Of a stretch of DNA of 64,000 bases, positions 45,270 through 55,091 are shown piece by piece. Origin of the DNA: Piscinibacter gummiphilus (GTDB lineage: Bacteria; Pseudomonadota; Gammaproteobacteria; Burkholderiales; Burkholderiaceae_C). Under the pieces are notes generated by a model, which saw only the letters and a list, made by a program, of their open reading frames with translations, did not search any database and had not been told where the DNA came from. Position 1 is the first letter of the stretch, and each line of letters begins with the position of its first letter. A program made the position numbers and the translations under genes. The stretch is taken from the NCBI RefSeq assembly GCF_032681285.1, contig NZ_CP136336.1, positions 5,195,001 through 5,259,000 on the forward strand, in the 5' to 3' direction.

Positions 45270-46784
45270 TCAGGACGCCTGCGGCCCGGGCCGGCCCAGC
45301 TCGACGGCGAAGCGCGCCGCCACGTTCACCTCGGAGGCCGGGTTCTTCGGGTCGAGCACCGCATGCAGCTGCGCCTGTAGCCGCTTCGTGTCGAGCGTGA
45401 AGCTCACGTAGCCGCGCTGGTCGCTGCGCGCGTAGTGCAGGTGCGGGTTGTGCGGCAGCGCGGCGCTCACGCGCGACTGCGCCATGCCGTTGCTCGAGAT
45501 CGAGGTGCCGCAGAACTCGCTCGCCACGACCGGGGCCTTCGCATCGTCGTAGTCCACCTTGAGGTCGGCCACGTAATGCGCGTGCACGTCGCCGCCCAGC
45601 ACCACCGCACCCGGCAGCTGGCGCTCGGCCACGCCCTGCAGCAGGCGCTGGCGCGAGGCGGCATAGCCGTCCCAGCCATCGGTCCAGTAGGTGCCGCCGC
45701 CTCGCGCGGGGTCGGTCCAGCTGAAGCGCGCCATCAAGGTCTGCTGGGCGACGAGGTTCCAGGGGCGCTCGGTGTCCCAGCCGTCGGCGAGCCAGCGTTC
45801 CTGCTGCGCACCGAGCAGCGAGCGTCGCGGGTCAACGAGCGCCGGGCAGTCCTTGAACGCCACCGTGTTGGAACCATTGCGGTTGGGCCGTGGGCACGCC
45901 TGCACGTCGCGGTACTGGCGGTCGTCGAGCGTGTGGATGCGCGCGAGCGTGCCCCAGTCGTAGCGCTCGTAGATCCGCAGGTCGCTGCCCCGCGGGCGCC
46001 ACGCCTTCGGAAACGGCATGTGCTCCCAATAGGCCTGCGTGGCGGCCGCGCGCCGGCTCGCGAAGAGCGGCTCGGGGCCACCCTGCGGCGTGCCGGCGGC
46101 GTAGTCGTTCTCGATCTCGTGGTCGTCCCACACGGTGAGCCAGGGCGCGAGGGCGTGTGCGGCCTGCAGGGCCGGGTCGCTCTTGTACTGCGCGTAGCGG
46201 GCGCGGTAGTCGTCGAGCGTGAGCGTGGTGGGGCCGTCGTGCAGGCGCACGGCAGTGGGCGGCGAGGCGTATTCGTAGATGTAGTCGCCGAGGAAGAGCA
46301 CGAGGTCGAGCTCCTGCGTGGCCAGGTGGCGCCAGGCGGCGTAGTGGTTGTGATCCCAGCGCTGGCAGCTCGCGATGGCAAAGCGCAGCGACGCGGCGGC
46401 ATCGGCCGCGGGTGCGGTGCGCGTGCGGCCCACCGCGCTGCGCTGGCCGAGCGCGCTGAAGCGGTACCAGTACCAGTGGCCGGCCTCGAGGCCCTGGGGC
46501 TCGGCATGCACGCTGTGCGCCCAGGCGGCTTCGGCGACCTCGGTGCCGCGCGCGGCGATGCGGGTGAAGGCTTCGTCGTGCGCGAGCTCCCAGCTCACGT
46601 CGACACGCTCGGGCAGGTCGGCGCCCGAGAGGCGCGTCCACAGCACCAGCCGGTCGGGCCGCGGGTGGCCCGAGGCGATGCCGAGGGCGAAACGTGGCAC
46701 GTCGGCCGCCCGCGCATGGCGGACGAACCAGGGCGCGGCAGCCAGAGTGCCAATAACTTGGCGGCGGGTGATCGCAAGGCTCAT
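45270..46784 (-). CDS. phoD: PhoD-like alkaline phosphatase D, Tat-exported
   Basis: 504 residues from the ATG at 46784; the in-frame GTG six codons earlier is less likely. The N terminus (ITRRQVIGTLAAAPWFVRHARA) is a twin-arginine signal, as in other PhoD enzymes. The metallophosphatase core shows FAIASCQRWDHNHYAAW, LVLFLGDYIYEY, VWDDHEIENDY and VVLGGDVHAHYVADL, with all the expected metal ligands. It hydrolyses phosphodiesters and monoesters in the periplasm to obtain phosphate. No Pho box is evident. It is divergent from rep. Confidence 0.93.
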   Translation of the reverse strand: MSLAITRRQVIGTLAAAPWFVRHARAADVPRFALGIASGHPRPDRLVLWTRLSGADLPERVDVSWELAHDEAFTRIAARGTEVAEAAWAHSVHAEPQGLEAGHWYWYRFSALGQRSAVGRTRTAPAADAAASLRFAIASCQRWDHNHYAAWRHLATQELDLVLFLGDYIYEYASPPTAVRLHDGPTTLTLDDYRARYAQYKSDPALQAAHALAPWLTVWDDHEIENDYAAGTPQGGPEPLFASRRAAATQAYWEHMPFPKAWRPRGSDLRIYERYDWGTLARIHTLDDRQYRDVQACPRPNRNGSNTVAFKDCPALVDPRRSLLGAQQERWLADGWDTERPWNLVAQQTLMARFSWTDPARGGGTYWTDGWDGYAASRQRLLQGVAERQLPGAVVLGGDVHAHYVADLKVDYDDAKAPVVASEFCGTSISSNGMAQSRVSAALPHNPHLHYARSDQRGYVSFTLDTKRLQAQLHAVLDPKNPASEVNVAARFAVELGRPGPQAS

Positions 46785-46835
46785 GGCGCGGCGGTTTACC
46801 ACAGCCGCGCGACATCCTGACGAGGGGGCCTTGGC

Positions 46836-46841
46836 TATGAT
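46836..46841 (+). promoter_or_regulatory. Possible -10 element of rep (TATGAT)
   Basis: One mismatch from TATAAT, 21 bases before the rep start. No good -35 hexamer is present at the normal distance, so this is only a candidate. Confidence 0.35.
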
Positions 46842-46862
46842 CCGCCGCTCCCGGAAGTACCC

Positions 46863-48926
46863 ATGGCCGACACCCTCAATTCAGCCCAGATGGACGCGGT
46901 GCACCACCTGGGCGGGCCCTGCCTGGTGCTGGCCGGCGCCGGCTCGGGCAAGACCCGCGTCATCACCCACAAGATCGCCCGCCTGCTGCAGGCCGATTAC
47001 GCGCCCTCGCAGATCGCCGCCATCACCTTCACCAACAAGGCCGCGCAGGAAATGCGCGAGCGTGCCAAGGCGCTGATCGGCCCACGCGCCGCGAAAGACC
47101 TGGTGGTGAGCACCTTCCACTCGCTGGGCGTGCGCATCCTGCGCACCGAGGGCGAGCGCCTGGGCCTGAAGCCACAGTTCAGCATCCTCGACAGCGACGA
47201 CGTGCTCGGCGTCTTGAAGGATGCCGGCGGCAGCAGCGACAACGCCCTCGCCCGCCGCTGGCAATGGACCATCAGCCTGTGGAAGAACCAGGGGCTGAAC
47301 GCCGACAGCGTCGAACCGCAGAACGACGACGAGCGCATCGCCCAGCAGGTGATGAAGCGCTACGAGGAGCGCCTGGCCGCGTATCAGGCGGTCGACTTCG
47401 ACGACCTGATCGGGCTGCCGCACCAGCTCTTCCAGCGCGACGACGAGGCACGCGCCAAGTGGCAGAACACGCTGCGCTATTTGCTGGTCGACGAGTACCA
47501 GGACACCAACGCCATCCAGTACGAGCTGCTCAAGTCGCTGGCCGGCGAACGCGCGATGTTCACCGCCGTGGGCGACGACGACCAGTCGATCTACGGCTGG
47601 CGCGGCGCCACCATCGAGAACCTGCGCCGCCTGCCCAACGAATACCCGCAGCTCAAGGTGATCCCGCTGGAGCAGAACTACCGCTCCACCGGCCACATCC
47701 TGCGCGCGGCCAATGCGGTGATCGGCCACAACCCCAAACTCTTCGAGAAGAAGCTGTGGAGCGACCTGGGCGACGGCGACCCGGTGCAGGTGGTCGAGTG
47801 CGACAACGAGGAGCACGAGGCCGAGCGGGCCGTCGCGCGCATCCAGTCCCTGCGCGCCCAGGGGGGCGCGCTCGTCAATGCAGGCGGCCAGGGCGGCGAG
47901 GTGGCCTTCAAGGACTTCGCCGTGCTCTACCGCGCCAACCACCAGGCGCGGGTGTTCGAGAAGGCCCTGCGCCGCGCGGAGATCCCGTACAAGGTCTCGG
48001 GCGGCCAGAGCTTCTTCGACCGTGCGGAGATCAAGGACCTGTGCGCCTGGTTGCGCCTCTTGGTCAACAACGACGACGACCCGGCGTTCCTGCGCGCGGT
48101 GACGACGCCGAAGCGCGGCATCGGCCACCAGACGCTGGGCGCGCTCGGCGAGTTCAGCAAGCGCTTCAAGACGAGCCTGTACGAAGCGCTCTTCGCCGAG
48201 TCGCTCGGCACCGTGCTCAACGCACGCGCCATTGGCTCGCTGCACGAGTTCGGCCGCTACGTGAACGACCTCGAGTACCGCGCCCGCCACACCTCGGGCA
48301 GCGAAGACGCGAAGGCGCTGCTGCTCGGCTGGCTGAAAGACATCGACTACGAGAAGCACCTCTACGAAGGTGAAGACAGCGAAAAGCTCGCCGCCTCGCG
48401 CTGGACCAACGTGCTCGACTTCGTCGACTGGATCGCCAAGCGCTGCGGCGGCGAAATCGAGAACGACGGCGGCGCCACCTTCGAGACCGAGAAGAAGACG
48501 GTGCTCGACGTGGCGCAGACCATCTCCGTCATCATCAGCCTGGCGGAGCGCGGCGACGAGCAGGACGTGGTCACCCTCTCCACTCTGCACGCGAGCAAGG
48601 GCCTGGAGTGGCCGCACGTGGTGCTGGCCGGCGTCAATGAAGGCCTGCTCCCGTTCAAGAGCGACGACGACGAGATGACGCCCGAGCGCCTGGAAGAAGA
48701 GCGCCGCCTGATGTACGTGGGCATCACCCGCGCGCGACGCACGCTGGCGGTCAACGTGCTGCGCCGTCGCAAGAAAGGCCGCGACACGGTGCAGGCCATC
48801 CCGAGCCGCTTCATCGGCGAGATGAAGCTGCACGAGGCCAAGTCGAAGGAAGACCCGCGCGAGAAGCTGCGCCTGCTGCGCGAAGCCGCCGCCAAACGCG
48901 CCGCGCAGGCCGACGTGAAACCCTGA
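46863..48926 (+). CDS. rep: ATP-dependent DNA helicase Rep (UvrD family)
   Basis: 687 residues (E. coli Rep 673). Superfamily 1A helicase with motif [17 protein letters not shown], motif Ia [11 protein letters not shown], motif [12 protein letters not shown], motif [17 protein letters not shown], motif [13 protein letters not shown], motif [14 protein letters not shown] and motif [17 protein letters not shown]. It removes proteins ahead of forks and supports replication restart; priA is elsewhere in this same window. Confidence 0.95.
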   Translation: MADTLNSAQMDAVHHLGGPCLVLAGAGSGKTRVITHKIARLLQADYAPSQIAAITFTNKAAQEMRERAKALIGPRAAKDLVVSTFHSLGVRILRTEGERLGLKPQFSILDSDDVLGVLKDAGGSSDNALARRWQWTISLWKNQGLNADSVEPQNDDERIAQQVMKRYEERLAAYQAVDFDDLIGLPHQLFQRDDEARAKWQNTLRYLLVDEYQDTNAIQYELLKSLAGERAMFTAVGDDDQSIYGWRGATIENLRRLPNEYPQLKVIPLEQNYRSTGHILRAANAVIGHNPKLFEKKLWSDLGDGDPVQVVECDNEEHEAERAVARIQSLRAQGGALVNAGGQGGEVAFKDFAVLYRANHQARVFEKALRRAEIPYKVSGGQSFFDRAEIKDLCAWLRLLVNNDDDPAFLRAVTTPKRGIGHQTLGALGEFSKRFKTSLYEALFAESLGTVLNARAIGSLHEFGRYVNDLEYRARHTSGSEDAKALLLGWLKDIDYEKHLYEGEDSEKLAASRWTNVLDFVDWIAKRCGGEIENDGGATFETEKKTVLDVAQTISVIISLAERGDEQDVVTLSTLHASKGLEWPHVVLAGVNEGLLPFKSDDDEMTPERLEEERRLMYVGITRARRTLAVNVLRRRKKGRDTVQAIPSRFIGEMKLHEAKSKEDPREKLRLLREAAAKRAAQADVKP

Positions 48927-49006
48927 GCGCCACGAGGCTGCTGACACTGCGTTGTCAGCAGCCGCCCCGCATGATCTCGCCCTTGTTTGACTGCGGGAGC
49001 CTCACC

Positions 49007-49411
49007 ATGCTGAAGACCTACACCGGCAGCTGCCACTGCGGCGCCGTGCGCTTCGAAGCCGACCTCGACCTCGCCGCCGGCACCGGCAAGTGCAACTGCT
49101 CGATCTGCACCAAGACGCGCAACTGGGGTGTCTCCATCAAGCCCGACGCCTTCCGCCTGCTCACCGACGAAGCGGCGCTCAGCGATTACCAGTTCAACAC
49201 CAAGAGCGCCCACCACCTCTTCTGCAAGACCTGCGGCGTGCGCCCCTTCGGCCGCGGCTACATCGAACAGATCGGCGGCGACTACGTCTCGGTGCAGGTG
49301 GCCTGCCTCGACGACGTGGAGCCGGCCGAGCTGATCGCCGCCCCGGTGCACTACTCCGACGGCCGTCACAACGCGTGGTGGAACACCCCCGCCGAGACGC
49401 GCCACCTCTGA
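49007..49411 (+). CDS. GFA family (glutathione-dependent formaldehyde-activating-like) zinc protein
   Basis: 134 residues from the ATG at 49007, which has a GGGAG site; a longer form would add twelve codons. The fold is defined by cysteine clusters: [20 protein letters not shown] and [14 protein letters not shown], all intact for two Zn ions. Members catalyse or assist S-hydroxymethylglutathione formation, but many have unassigned functions, and the C-terminal variation here does not settle it. Confidence 0.88.
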   Translation: MLKTYTGSCHCGAVRFEADLDLAAGTGKCNCSICTKTRNWGVSIKPDAFRLLTDEAALSDYQFNTKSAHHLFCKTCGVRPFGRGYIEQIGGDYVSVQVACLDDVEPAELIAAPVHYSDGRHNAWWNTPAETRHL

Positions 49412-49463
49412 GCTGCATCGGCTCGGGGCAGGGCCTCTTTTAGAGGTCTGGTCGCGCCGCGGC

Positions 49464-50402
49464 GTGGGCGACATCATCCGCGCCGTGCCAACCCGAGCCC
49501 ACCCCACCCGCCCCGGCGCCGACCTCGAAGCCGTGGTCGACACGCTCTCGTTCGACCCGGTGCTGCACTTCCAGTCGGGCATCGGCGCGGCGCAGCGCCT
49601 GGTGGTCGACAGCCGTTCGCGGGCGCCGCTGTACCTCGCGCAAGGCGAGGCGCTGGCGGTGCATCACACCCCGAGCGGCTGGCGCGGCACGCTGCGCGCC
49701 GGTGAGCTGCTTTTCTTCCCGCACGGCGGGCGGCACGAGGTGGCCACCGACTCGCAGGCCCCCGCGCAGCCGATGCTCGAGTTCGCCCGCACGCACCTGC
49801 ACGACGGCCGGCGCACCTTCACCGTGGAGCACGCCGCGCCGGTGGCGCGCGTCGTCGGCAGCTTCTTCTGGACGCACGAGCTGCAGGCCCAGCCGCTCGT
49901 GGCGCGCCTGCCGCCGGTGGTGCACCTGCACGGCCACCACGCCTGGCTCGAACCGCTGTCGCAGCCGATGCGCTGGATGACCGACCTGCCGCGCGGCGGC
50001 GCCGCCGTCGGCCTCAATGAATCGGTCAACGCGCTGCTGCGCCATGTGATCCTCGCGCAGCTGAGCGCCGCAGCCGATGCCGCGCCACCGGCGCTGCAGC
50101 CCGACCCCGGCATCGCCCCCGCGCTGCGGGCGATCCACACCGAGCCGGCGCACGACTGGTCGGTGAAGGCCCTCGCGGAGCTGTGCCACATGAGCCGCAC
50201 CGCGTTCTGCGAGCGCTTCGGCGCGGCGGTGGGCGACACGCCGCTGCGCTACCTCACCCGCTGGCGCATGACGCAGGCACGGCGGCTGCTCGAAGACCGC
50301 CACCTCTCGCTCGACCAGGTGGCCGAGCGGGTGGGCTATTCGAGCGGCTTCGCGTTCTCGAAGGCCTACAAGCGCGAGACGCGCAGCGCACCGCGCGCCT
50401 GA
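49464..50402 (+). CDS. AraC family transcriptional regulator
   Basis: 312 residues from a GTG start; the start is uncertain. N-terminal cupin-like sensor domain (residues about 30-190) of the cupin_6 type. The C-terminal double HTH shows DWSVKALAELCHMSRTAFCERF and LSLDQVAERVGYSSGFAFSKAYKRE, the AraC signature. The ligand is unknown. It starts 52 bases after the GFA gene and is convergent with the caspase-like gene. Confidence 0.9.
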   Translation: MGDIIRAVPTRAHPTRPGADLEAVVDTLSFDPVLHFQSGIGAAQRLVVDSRSRAPLYLAQGEALAVHHTPSGWRGTLRAGELLFFPHGGRHEVATDSQAPAQPMLEFARTHLHDGRRTFTVEHAAPVARVVGSFFWTHELQAQPLVARLPPVVHLHGHHAWLEPLSQPMRWMTDLPRGGAAVGLNESVNALLRHVILAQLSAAADAAPPALQPDPGIAPALRAIHTEPAHDWSVKALAELCHMSRTAFCERFGAAVGDTPLRYLTRWRMTQARRLLEDRHLSLDQVAERVGYSSGFAFSKAYKRETRSAPRA

Positions 50403-50412
50403 GGGCCGGCTT

Positions 50413-52461
50413 TCAGATCGCATCGTCGGGCTGCGGTGCGAACTCGGGCGCCGCCGAGGTCCAGCTGAGGTGCATCTGGTCTCGCTCGAAACTGCCGCCG
50501 GCGAGCGTGAAGTCGGCGCCGAAGGTCACATCGAGCGCCGGGACCGGCACCATCACCGTCGTGCCATTGTTGTAGCGGGCGAACTGCTCGACGCGGTGCA
50601 TCTCCAGGAACACCACGGCGAAGCGCGCCGGGTCGCGGCTGCAGCCCGACTCGGTGAAATCGGGCCCGGTCGCGCCGAGCGCCAGCCCGAGCGCGCCGGT
50701 GCGTGCGGCGGTGTCGATCTTGAGGTCGGCGAAGAACACATGGCCGTTGGTGAGGTGCGTCCCCGGGTAGGTCATCGCGCCGCTCCAGGTGAAGGTGCAG
50801 TCGGGCCCGTCGGTGTGGCTGCCGCTGGCCTGCAGGGGCAGGGACGAGTCGCGCGTGGCCACCGCATAGCGCACCGGCTCGACGGGTGCTTCGCCGGGCC
50901 TGTCACGCGTGGGGTCCACATCGGCACGGTGGCGGATCGTGCCCACGCCGGCCACGCGCAGCCCGGGGCGCGCCGGGTCTTCCCAGCGGTAGTCGAGGGT
51001 GGTGGTCCAGCGGGTGATCCAGCGCACGTTGCTGCGGTGCTCGCCCACCTGCACCCGCACGGCGCCGGCCGAGCCGGCGCCGCTGCGCGGCAGCGCGCAG
51101 ACGATGCGGGTGGCCGTCCAGCTCAGCACGCTGCGCTCGTGGCCGTCGACCGTGACCCGGCCGACGTTGGGACCGGTGGTCTCGCGCGGGCCGAAGTCGC
51201 CGATCAGGACCAGCTCGTCGCGGAACTCGTCCACCACCATTTCCTTCAGGCCGGGCATCACGGTGGGCGCGTCGCCGCTCGCGCGCAGCACGAACACGGC
51301 GCTGCTGTCGGGGTCGCGGTCGAGGCCCTTGTCGGCCAGCTCTTCCATCACGTCGGCCACGACGAAGGCCCGCTGGCGCGGCGACTCGGGCTGGTAGGCG
51401 TTGGCGCCGAGCACACGGTCGACGAAACGGCGCGGCACGCTGAAGGCGCCGGTGGCCGAGACGGTGTTGGTCCAGCCGAGGTAGGCCCCGGCGCCCTTGG
51501 CAAGGCAGGCGTCGTAGAAAGGCGCGGCGAGCGGCCGGCCGTTGCTCGCGGGCCGCGCGCTCACGCAGGCGTTGATGAGCAGCACGCTGTTGGGCGCGAA
51601 CTCCCAATGCGCGCGCACGAACTTGTCGGTGATGCCGTAGCGGGTGTCGTGGTCGGGGTACTCGATGCCGAGGATGGTCTTGGTGAGGCCGTTGCGCGCG
51701 GTGAAGTAGGTGAGGCGGCCGTCGGCCAGGTCTTCGCGCATCTCGGGCGTGCGCTCCAGCACGGCGTCGACGAGGGTCGACGACTGGATCGAGAACACCG
51801 TGCCGCCGGTGGTGCTGCCGTCGGCATGCAGCGCATCGCCCCAGCCGCCGTGGGTGTTGATGTAGAAGAAGCCGTCGCCCTTCACGGCGCGCAGCGCGGT
51901 GAGACGGCCGTCGCCTTCCTGGCCGCCGCTGCGCACCTGGTAGCCGGCATGGTTGAGCCAGGTGCTGAGTTCGTTGACCATGCCCTGGCCGTCGTCGAAG
52001 CCGGTGCCGAAGGTGTGCAGCAGGCGCGCCTGCCGGGCGCGCGGCAGGCCGGCCGCGAGCGGCTGCTCGCGCCGCGCGGAGCGTGCAGCCGGCGCCGCCG
52101 GGTGGCGGTTGTTGGCCACGATGTGCGTGCGGCCGTCGCGAAAGATGCCCCACGCGCAAAGCGCCTCCTCGTTGTAGCCGGCACGCTCGTAGGCGTCGAG
52201 CGTGCGCATGTAGGCGGCCACCGCCTGCACGAAGCCGAGCCGCGTGGTGGTGGTGAGCGAGAGGCGGCGGCTCATGTCTTCGATGTCGGCGATGGCATCG
52301 AAGCGCTCGGTGTCGAAGCTGCCGTCGGGCGGCGGGCCGCCATCGCCGGGCGCGCTGCCACCGCCCCCACCGCCACCGCACGCCACGAGCGCCGGCACCG
52401 CCGTCGCCACCGCGGCGCCCCCGGCCATCCATTTCACGAAGGCCCTTCTTCTCTCGTTCAT
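50413..52461 (-). CDS. Caspase-like (clan CD) putative cysteine peptidase lipoprotein with IPT domain
   Basis: 682 residues. The start MNERRRAFVKWMAGG is chosen because it gives a twin-arginine-like/lipoprotein signal with lipobox LVAC (Cys28), followed by a Gly-rich linker. The catalytic region (about residues 145-370) has the clan CD pattern: a strand then His204 in FFYINTHGGWGD, and 95 residues later a strand then Cys299 in VLLINACVSARP. An IPT/TIG immunoglobulin-like domain follows (about 417-480: VLIGDFGPRETTG, GRVTVDG, RIVCALP). The last 200 residues are a beta-rich domain I do not recognise. Function unknown; expected to act at the cell surface or in the periplasm. Confidence 0.75.
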   Translation of the reverse strand: MNERRRAFVKWMAGGAAVATAVPALVACGGGGGGGSAPGDGGPPPDGSFDTERFDAIADIEDMSRRLSLTTTTRLGFVQAVAAYMRTLDAYERAGYNEEALCAWGIFRDGRTHIVANNRHPAAPAARSARREQPLAAGLPRARQARLLHTFGTGFDDGQGMVNELSTWLNHAGYQVRSGGQEGDGRLTALRAVKGDGFFYINTHGGWGDALHADGSTTGGTVFSIQSSTLVDAVLERTPEMREDLADGRLTYFTARNGLTKTILGIEYPDHDTRYGITDKFVRAHWEFAPNSVLLINACVSARPASNGRPLAAPFYDACLAKGAGAYLGWTNTVSATGAFSVPRRFVDRVLGANAYQPESPRQRAFVVADVMEELADKGLDRDPDSSAVFVLRASGDAPTVMPGLKEMVVDEFRDELVLIGDFGPRETTGPNVGRVTVDGHERSVLSWTATRIVCALPRSGAGSAGAVRVQVGEHRSNVRWITRWTTTLDYRWEDPARPGLRVAGVGTIRHRADVDPTRDRPGEAPVEPVRYAVATRDSSLPLQASGSHTDGPDCTFTWSGAMTYPGTHLTNGHVFFADLKIDTAARTGALGLALGATGPDFTESGCSRDPARFAVVFLEMHRVEQFARYNNGTTVMVPVPALDVTFGADFTLAGGSFERDQMHLSWTSAAPEFAPQPDDAI

Positions 52462-52624
52462 CGGTCGGTACGTCACGCCATGCCTCACTGCTGATTCGCG
52501 TCGGGTTGAAAGGCGTGGATTCTGGAAATCGGCGGGCCGCGTGACCATGTCCGCCACGCCGCCATTGCTGTCCGCGCGTCCGCCCCCCGCGAACGCGGGC
52601 CGCGGGCAGAATCGGCGGCCCGAG

Positions 52625-53617
52625 ATGCCGACACCTCCGCACGACTCCCCGCACGACCGCCCTTCCCTGCAGCGCCGCCTGCTGCGGCCGGCCGACTTCG
52701 CCGAGGCCCTGCAACTGCTGCCGCCCTGGCTGGCCCTGAGCGAAGCACAACGCGCCGGCCTGCCCGCGCTGTGGGCGCGCCTGCTGCACCACCCGGGCTT
52801 CAACGCCGATGCCATCGAAGACGTGGCGGCCCCTGCCGGCCAGCGGCTGCAGGCGCTCGGCATGTCGATCGCGCTCGACACCGCTTGGCAGCAGCGCCTG
52901 CGCGCCGCCCCCACGCCGTGGATCACGCAACAGCTCTACGCCGAGCTGCTCGACGGGCGCACCGCCCCGCCGGGCGAACGCGAGCTGGCGCGCGCCAATG
53001 CCTCGGCCGACGAGGACGGCGGCGTGAGCTTCATGGTCCTGCACTACCAGCAGCGCAATGGCGACATGCGCGACCCGCATGCGGTGGCGGTGCTGTCGGC
53101 CGGCGTGGTGGCGATGCGCGTGGCGCATGCCGGGCACCGGGTTCGCGAGGTGTTCCAGGAGGCGTTCCAGTCCGAACGCGAGTACATGGCAAGCGTGGGC
53201 ATGGTCCAGCGCAGCGCGCACAACCAGCCCGCGAGCGGCCAGGGCCTGCCCGAACTCTTCAGCCTCACGCGCCGCGAGGCGCTGCACAAGCTGCCGGGGT
53301 TCCAGCTGCGCGAGATCTTCGAGCACACACCGCCGCGCTTCCACTTCCGCGGCGCCGAGCAGCGGCTGCTGCGGCGCGCCCTCTTCGACGAGTCGGACGA
53401 GGAGATCGCGGCGCTGCTGGGTGTGTCGATGCACACCCTCAAGAAGCAGTGGCGCGCGATCTACGCGCGGGTGGAGGAGCGCTTTCCGGCGCTGCTGGCC
53501 GAGCCTGGCGCGGCGGCCAGCGACGGCGTGCGCGGGCCGGAGAAGCGGCGTACCCTCCTGCGCTACCTGCGCCAGCACCTCGAAGAACTGCGGCCGCACG
53601 CCGCGCCCCGCCTATGA
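52625..53617 (+). CDS. LuxR-type HTH protein, function unknown
   Basis: 330 residues from the ATG at 52625; in-frame starts exist further upstream, for example 52547, so the start is uncertain. The C-terminal helix-turn-helix reads EQRLLRRALFDESDEEIAALLGVSMHTLKKQWRAIYARVEERFPALL, resembling LuxR/NarL DNA-binding domains. The N-terminal about 250 residues resemble no receiver or sensor domain that I know. It is divergent from the caspase-like lipoprotein gene and is translationally coupled to the lysoplasmalogenase gene (ATGA overlap). Confidence 0.7.
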   Translation: MPTPPHDSPHDRPSLQRRLLRPADFAEALQLLPPWLALSEAQRAGLPALWARLLHHPGFNADAIEDVAAPAGQRLQALGMSIALDTAWQQRLRAAPTPWITQQLYAELLDGRTAPPGERELARANASADEDGGVSFMVLHYQQRNGDMRDPHAVAVLSAGVVAMRVAHAGHRVREVFQEAFQSEREYMASVGMVQRSAHNQPASGQGLPELFSLTRREALHKLPGFQLREIFEHTPPRFHFRGAEQRLLRRALFDESDEEIAALLGVSMHTLKKQWRAIYARVEERFPALLAEPGAAASDGVRGPEKRRTLLRYLRQHLEELRPHAAPRL

Positions 53618-54279
53618 ACCCCAGCCCCGCCCTGCCGCTGCTCGCGATGGCGAGCGCCGCACTGTGCATCGCCGCCGCCTCCGGTGCGCTGCCACCGTCG
53701 CTCGCCTTCGTCTTCAAGCCGCTGACCACGCTGCTCGTGATCGCGTGGGCCTTCACGCGCGGGGCCGAAGTGCCGGTGCAGCGCCGCCGCATCCTCATCG
53801 GGCTGTGGCTGTCGCTGGCGGGCGATGTGTTCCTGCTGTGGCCGGGGCAAGGCTTCCTGTCCGGGCTGGTGTCTTTCCTGCTGGCGCACCTGGCCTACAT
53901 CGCCGCCTTCAGTGTGCCGGTGCGCTTCGGTGCCAAGCCCGTGGTGTTCGCGGTCTACGGCGTGGTGGCGGCGCTGATCCTGAGCCAGCTGTGGAGCGAC
54001 GTGCCGTCGGCCTTGCGCGTGCCGGTGGTGGGCTACGTGGTGTGCCTGGCCTGCATGGCGGCGCAGGCGGCGGCGTGGTGGCGCAGCGCACCGGCCTCGC
54101 CCTTCGCGCGCCGTGCGGCCATCGGCGGCGCGCTCTTCATGGCCTCCGACAGCCTGCTCGCCATCAACAAGTTCGCCAGCCCGCTGCCGCTCTCGGCGCT
54201 GTGGATCCTGTCGACCTACTGGGTGGCGCAGCTGTGCATCGCGGCGTCGCTGCCGCCGCGAGGTCGCGCCGGAGCTTGA
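53614..54279 (+). CDS. YhhN family membrane protein, putative lysoplasmalogenase
   Basis: 221 residues, about eight short membrane helices. The two conserved aspartates of the family are in SLAGDVFLLWPG and FMASDSLLAINKF. Homologues (TMEM86 type) hydrolyse the vinyl-ether bond of lysoplasmalogens; in bacteria, the natural substrate is unclear. It overlaps the HTH gene by four bases, suggesting that both products serve the same, unknown, purpose. Confidence 0.88.
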   Translation: MNPSPALPLLAMASAALCIAAASGALPPSLAFVFKPLTTLLVIAWAFTRGAEVPVQRRRILIGLWLSLAGDVFLLWPGQGFLSGLVSFLLAHLAYIAAFSVPVRFGAKPVVFAVYGVVAALILSQLWSDVPSALRVPVVGYVVCLACMAAQAAAWWRSAPASPFARRAAIGGALFMASDSLLAINKFASPLPLSALWILSTYWVAQLCIAASLPPRGRAGA

Positions 54280-54300
54280 AGATCGCCACGCAAGCGCGAC

Positions 54301-54933
54301 CTACTGCATGCCACGCAGCAGCGCGATGAAAGGTTCGCGGTCGACCGGCTTGCCCACGAAATGAACCTGCGGCGGCAACTCACCCAGCTCGGCCAGGCGC
54401 TTCTCGCCGAAGCTCGAGACCGCCACGATGAGCCGCGGCCGCACCACGCACTGCGTGGAGAGCTGGCGCAGCATCTCGGCGCCGTTCATGTGGGGCATGA
54501 CGATGTCGGTGACGAAGACGTCGGGCGCGTGCTGCCCGATCGCCACCAGCGCCTGGATGCCGCTGTCGAACACCTTCACCTGCGCCTGGGGCAAGGCCGC
54601 GCCGACGAGTTCGCGCAGGATCCCGCTCTCTTCGGCGTTGTCTTCGACGATCACCACCGACAGCGACTCGGCACCGTTGGGCACCGGCTCGATGTCGGCT
54701 TCAACTGGAGCCGCCTGCGTCTCGAACAGGCGGTCGGCGCTCGCCGCGTCGATGCGGCGGTGGCCGCCCGGCGTCTTCCAGGCTTTCAGCCGGCCGGCAT
54801 CGACCCAGCGCTGCACCGTCGGGATGGAGATGCCGAGACGCTGCGCCACGTAGGCGGTGGAATAGGTCCGAGGCGGAGCGCTCGCGGAGCGGGTGGTGGT
54901 CTTGTCGTGGGGCGAGCGGGTGGATGGGGGCAC
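54301..54933 (-). CDS. Response regulator with N-terminal MerR/excisionase-type HTH
   Basis: 210 residues from a GTG at 54933; alternative starts at 54978 and 55026 would lengthen it, and none has a good ribosome-binding site. Residues about 20-65 (YSTAYVAQRLGISIPTVQRWVDAGRLKAWKTPGGHRRID) are a helix-turn-helix with wing; a receiver domain follows (IVEDNAEESGIL, phospho-Asp in VFVTDIVMPHMNG, Lys in HFVGKPVDRE). Putting the DNA-binding part before the receiver reverses the usual order. Its sensor kinase is not in the window. Confidence 0.8.
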   Translation of the reverse strand: MPPSTRSPHDKTTTRSASAPPRTYSTAYVAQRLGISIPTVQRWVDAGRLKAWKTPGGHRRIDAASADRLFETQAAPVEADIEPVPNGAESLSVVIVEDNAEESGILRELVGAALPQAQVKVFDSGIQALVAIGQHAPDVFVTDIVMPHMNGAEMLRQLSTQCVVRPRLIVAVSSFGEKRLAELGELPPQVHFVGKPVDREPFIALLRGMQ

Positions 54934-55091
54934 GGTCAGGCGAGGAACAGGTGATGCGCACTTGGCCCTGTCCGACACGGCCGCCGCGCCGATGGTTCCG
55001 TCATTCGAGACGAGGGCGTACCCCAATCATCGCCGCCTCGATGTTCGTCGAGGGCGTTTGACAGTGCCCGCAGCGCGGGCCCAGAGACGCC

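Noticed and set aside
45104..45400. Plus-strand open frame of about 98 codons between LysR and phoD
   Set aside because: It runs into the 3' end of phoD in antisense, is Arg/Pro-rich, and has no ribosome-binding site or domain.
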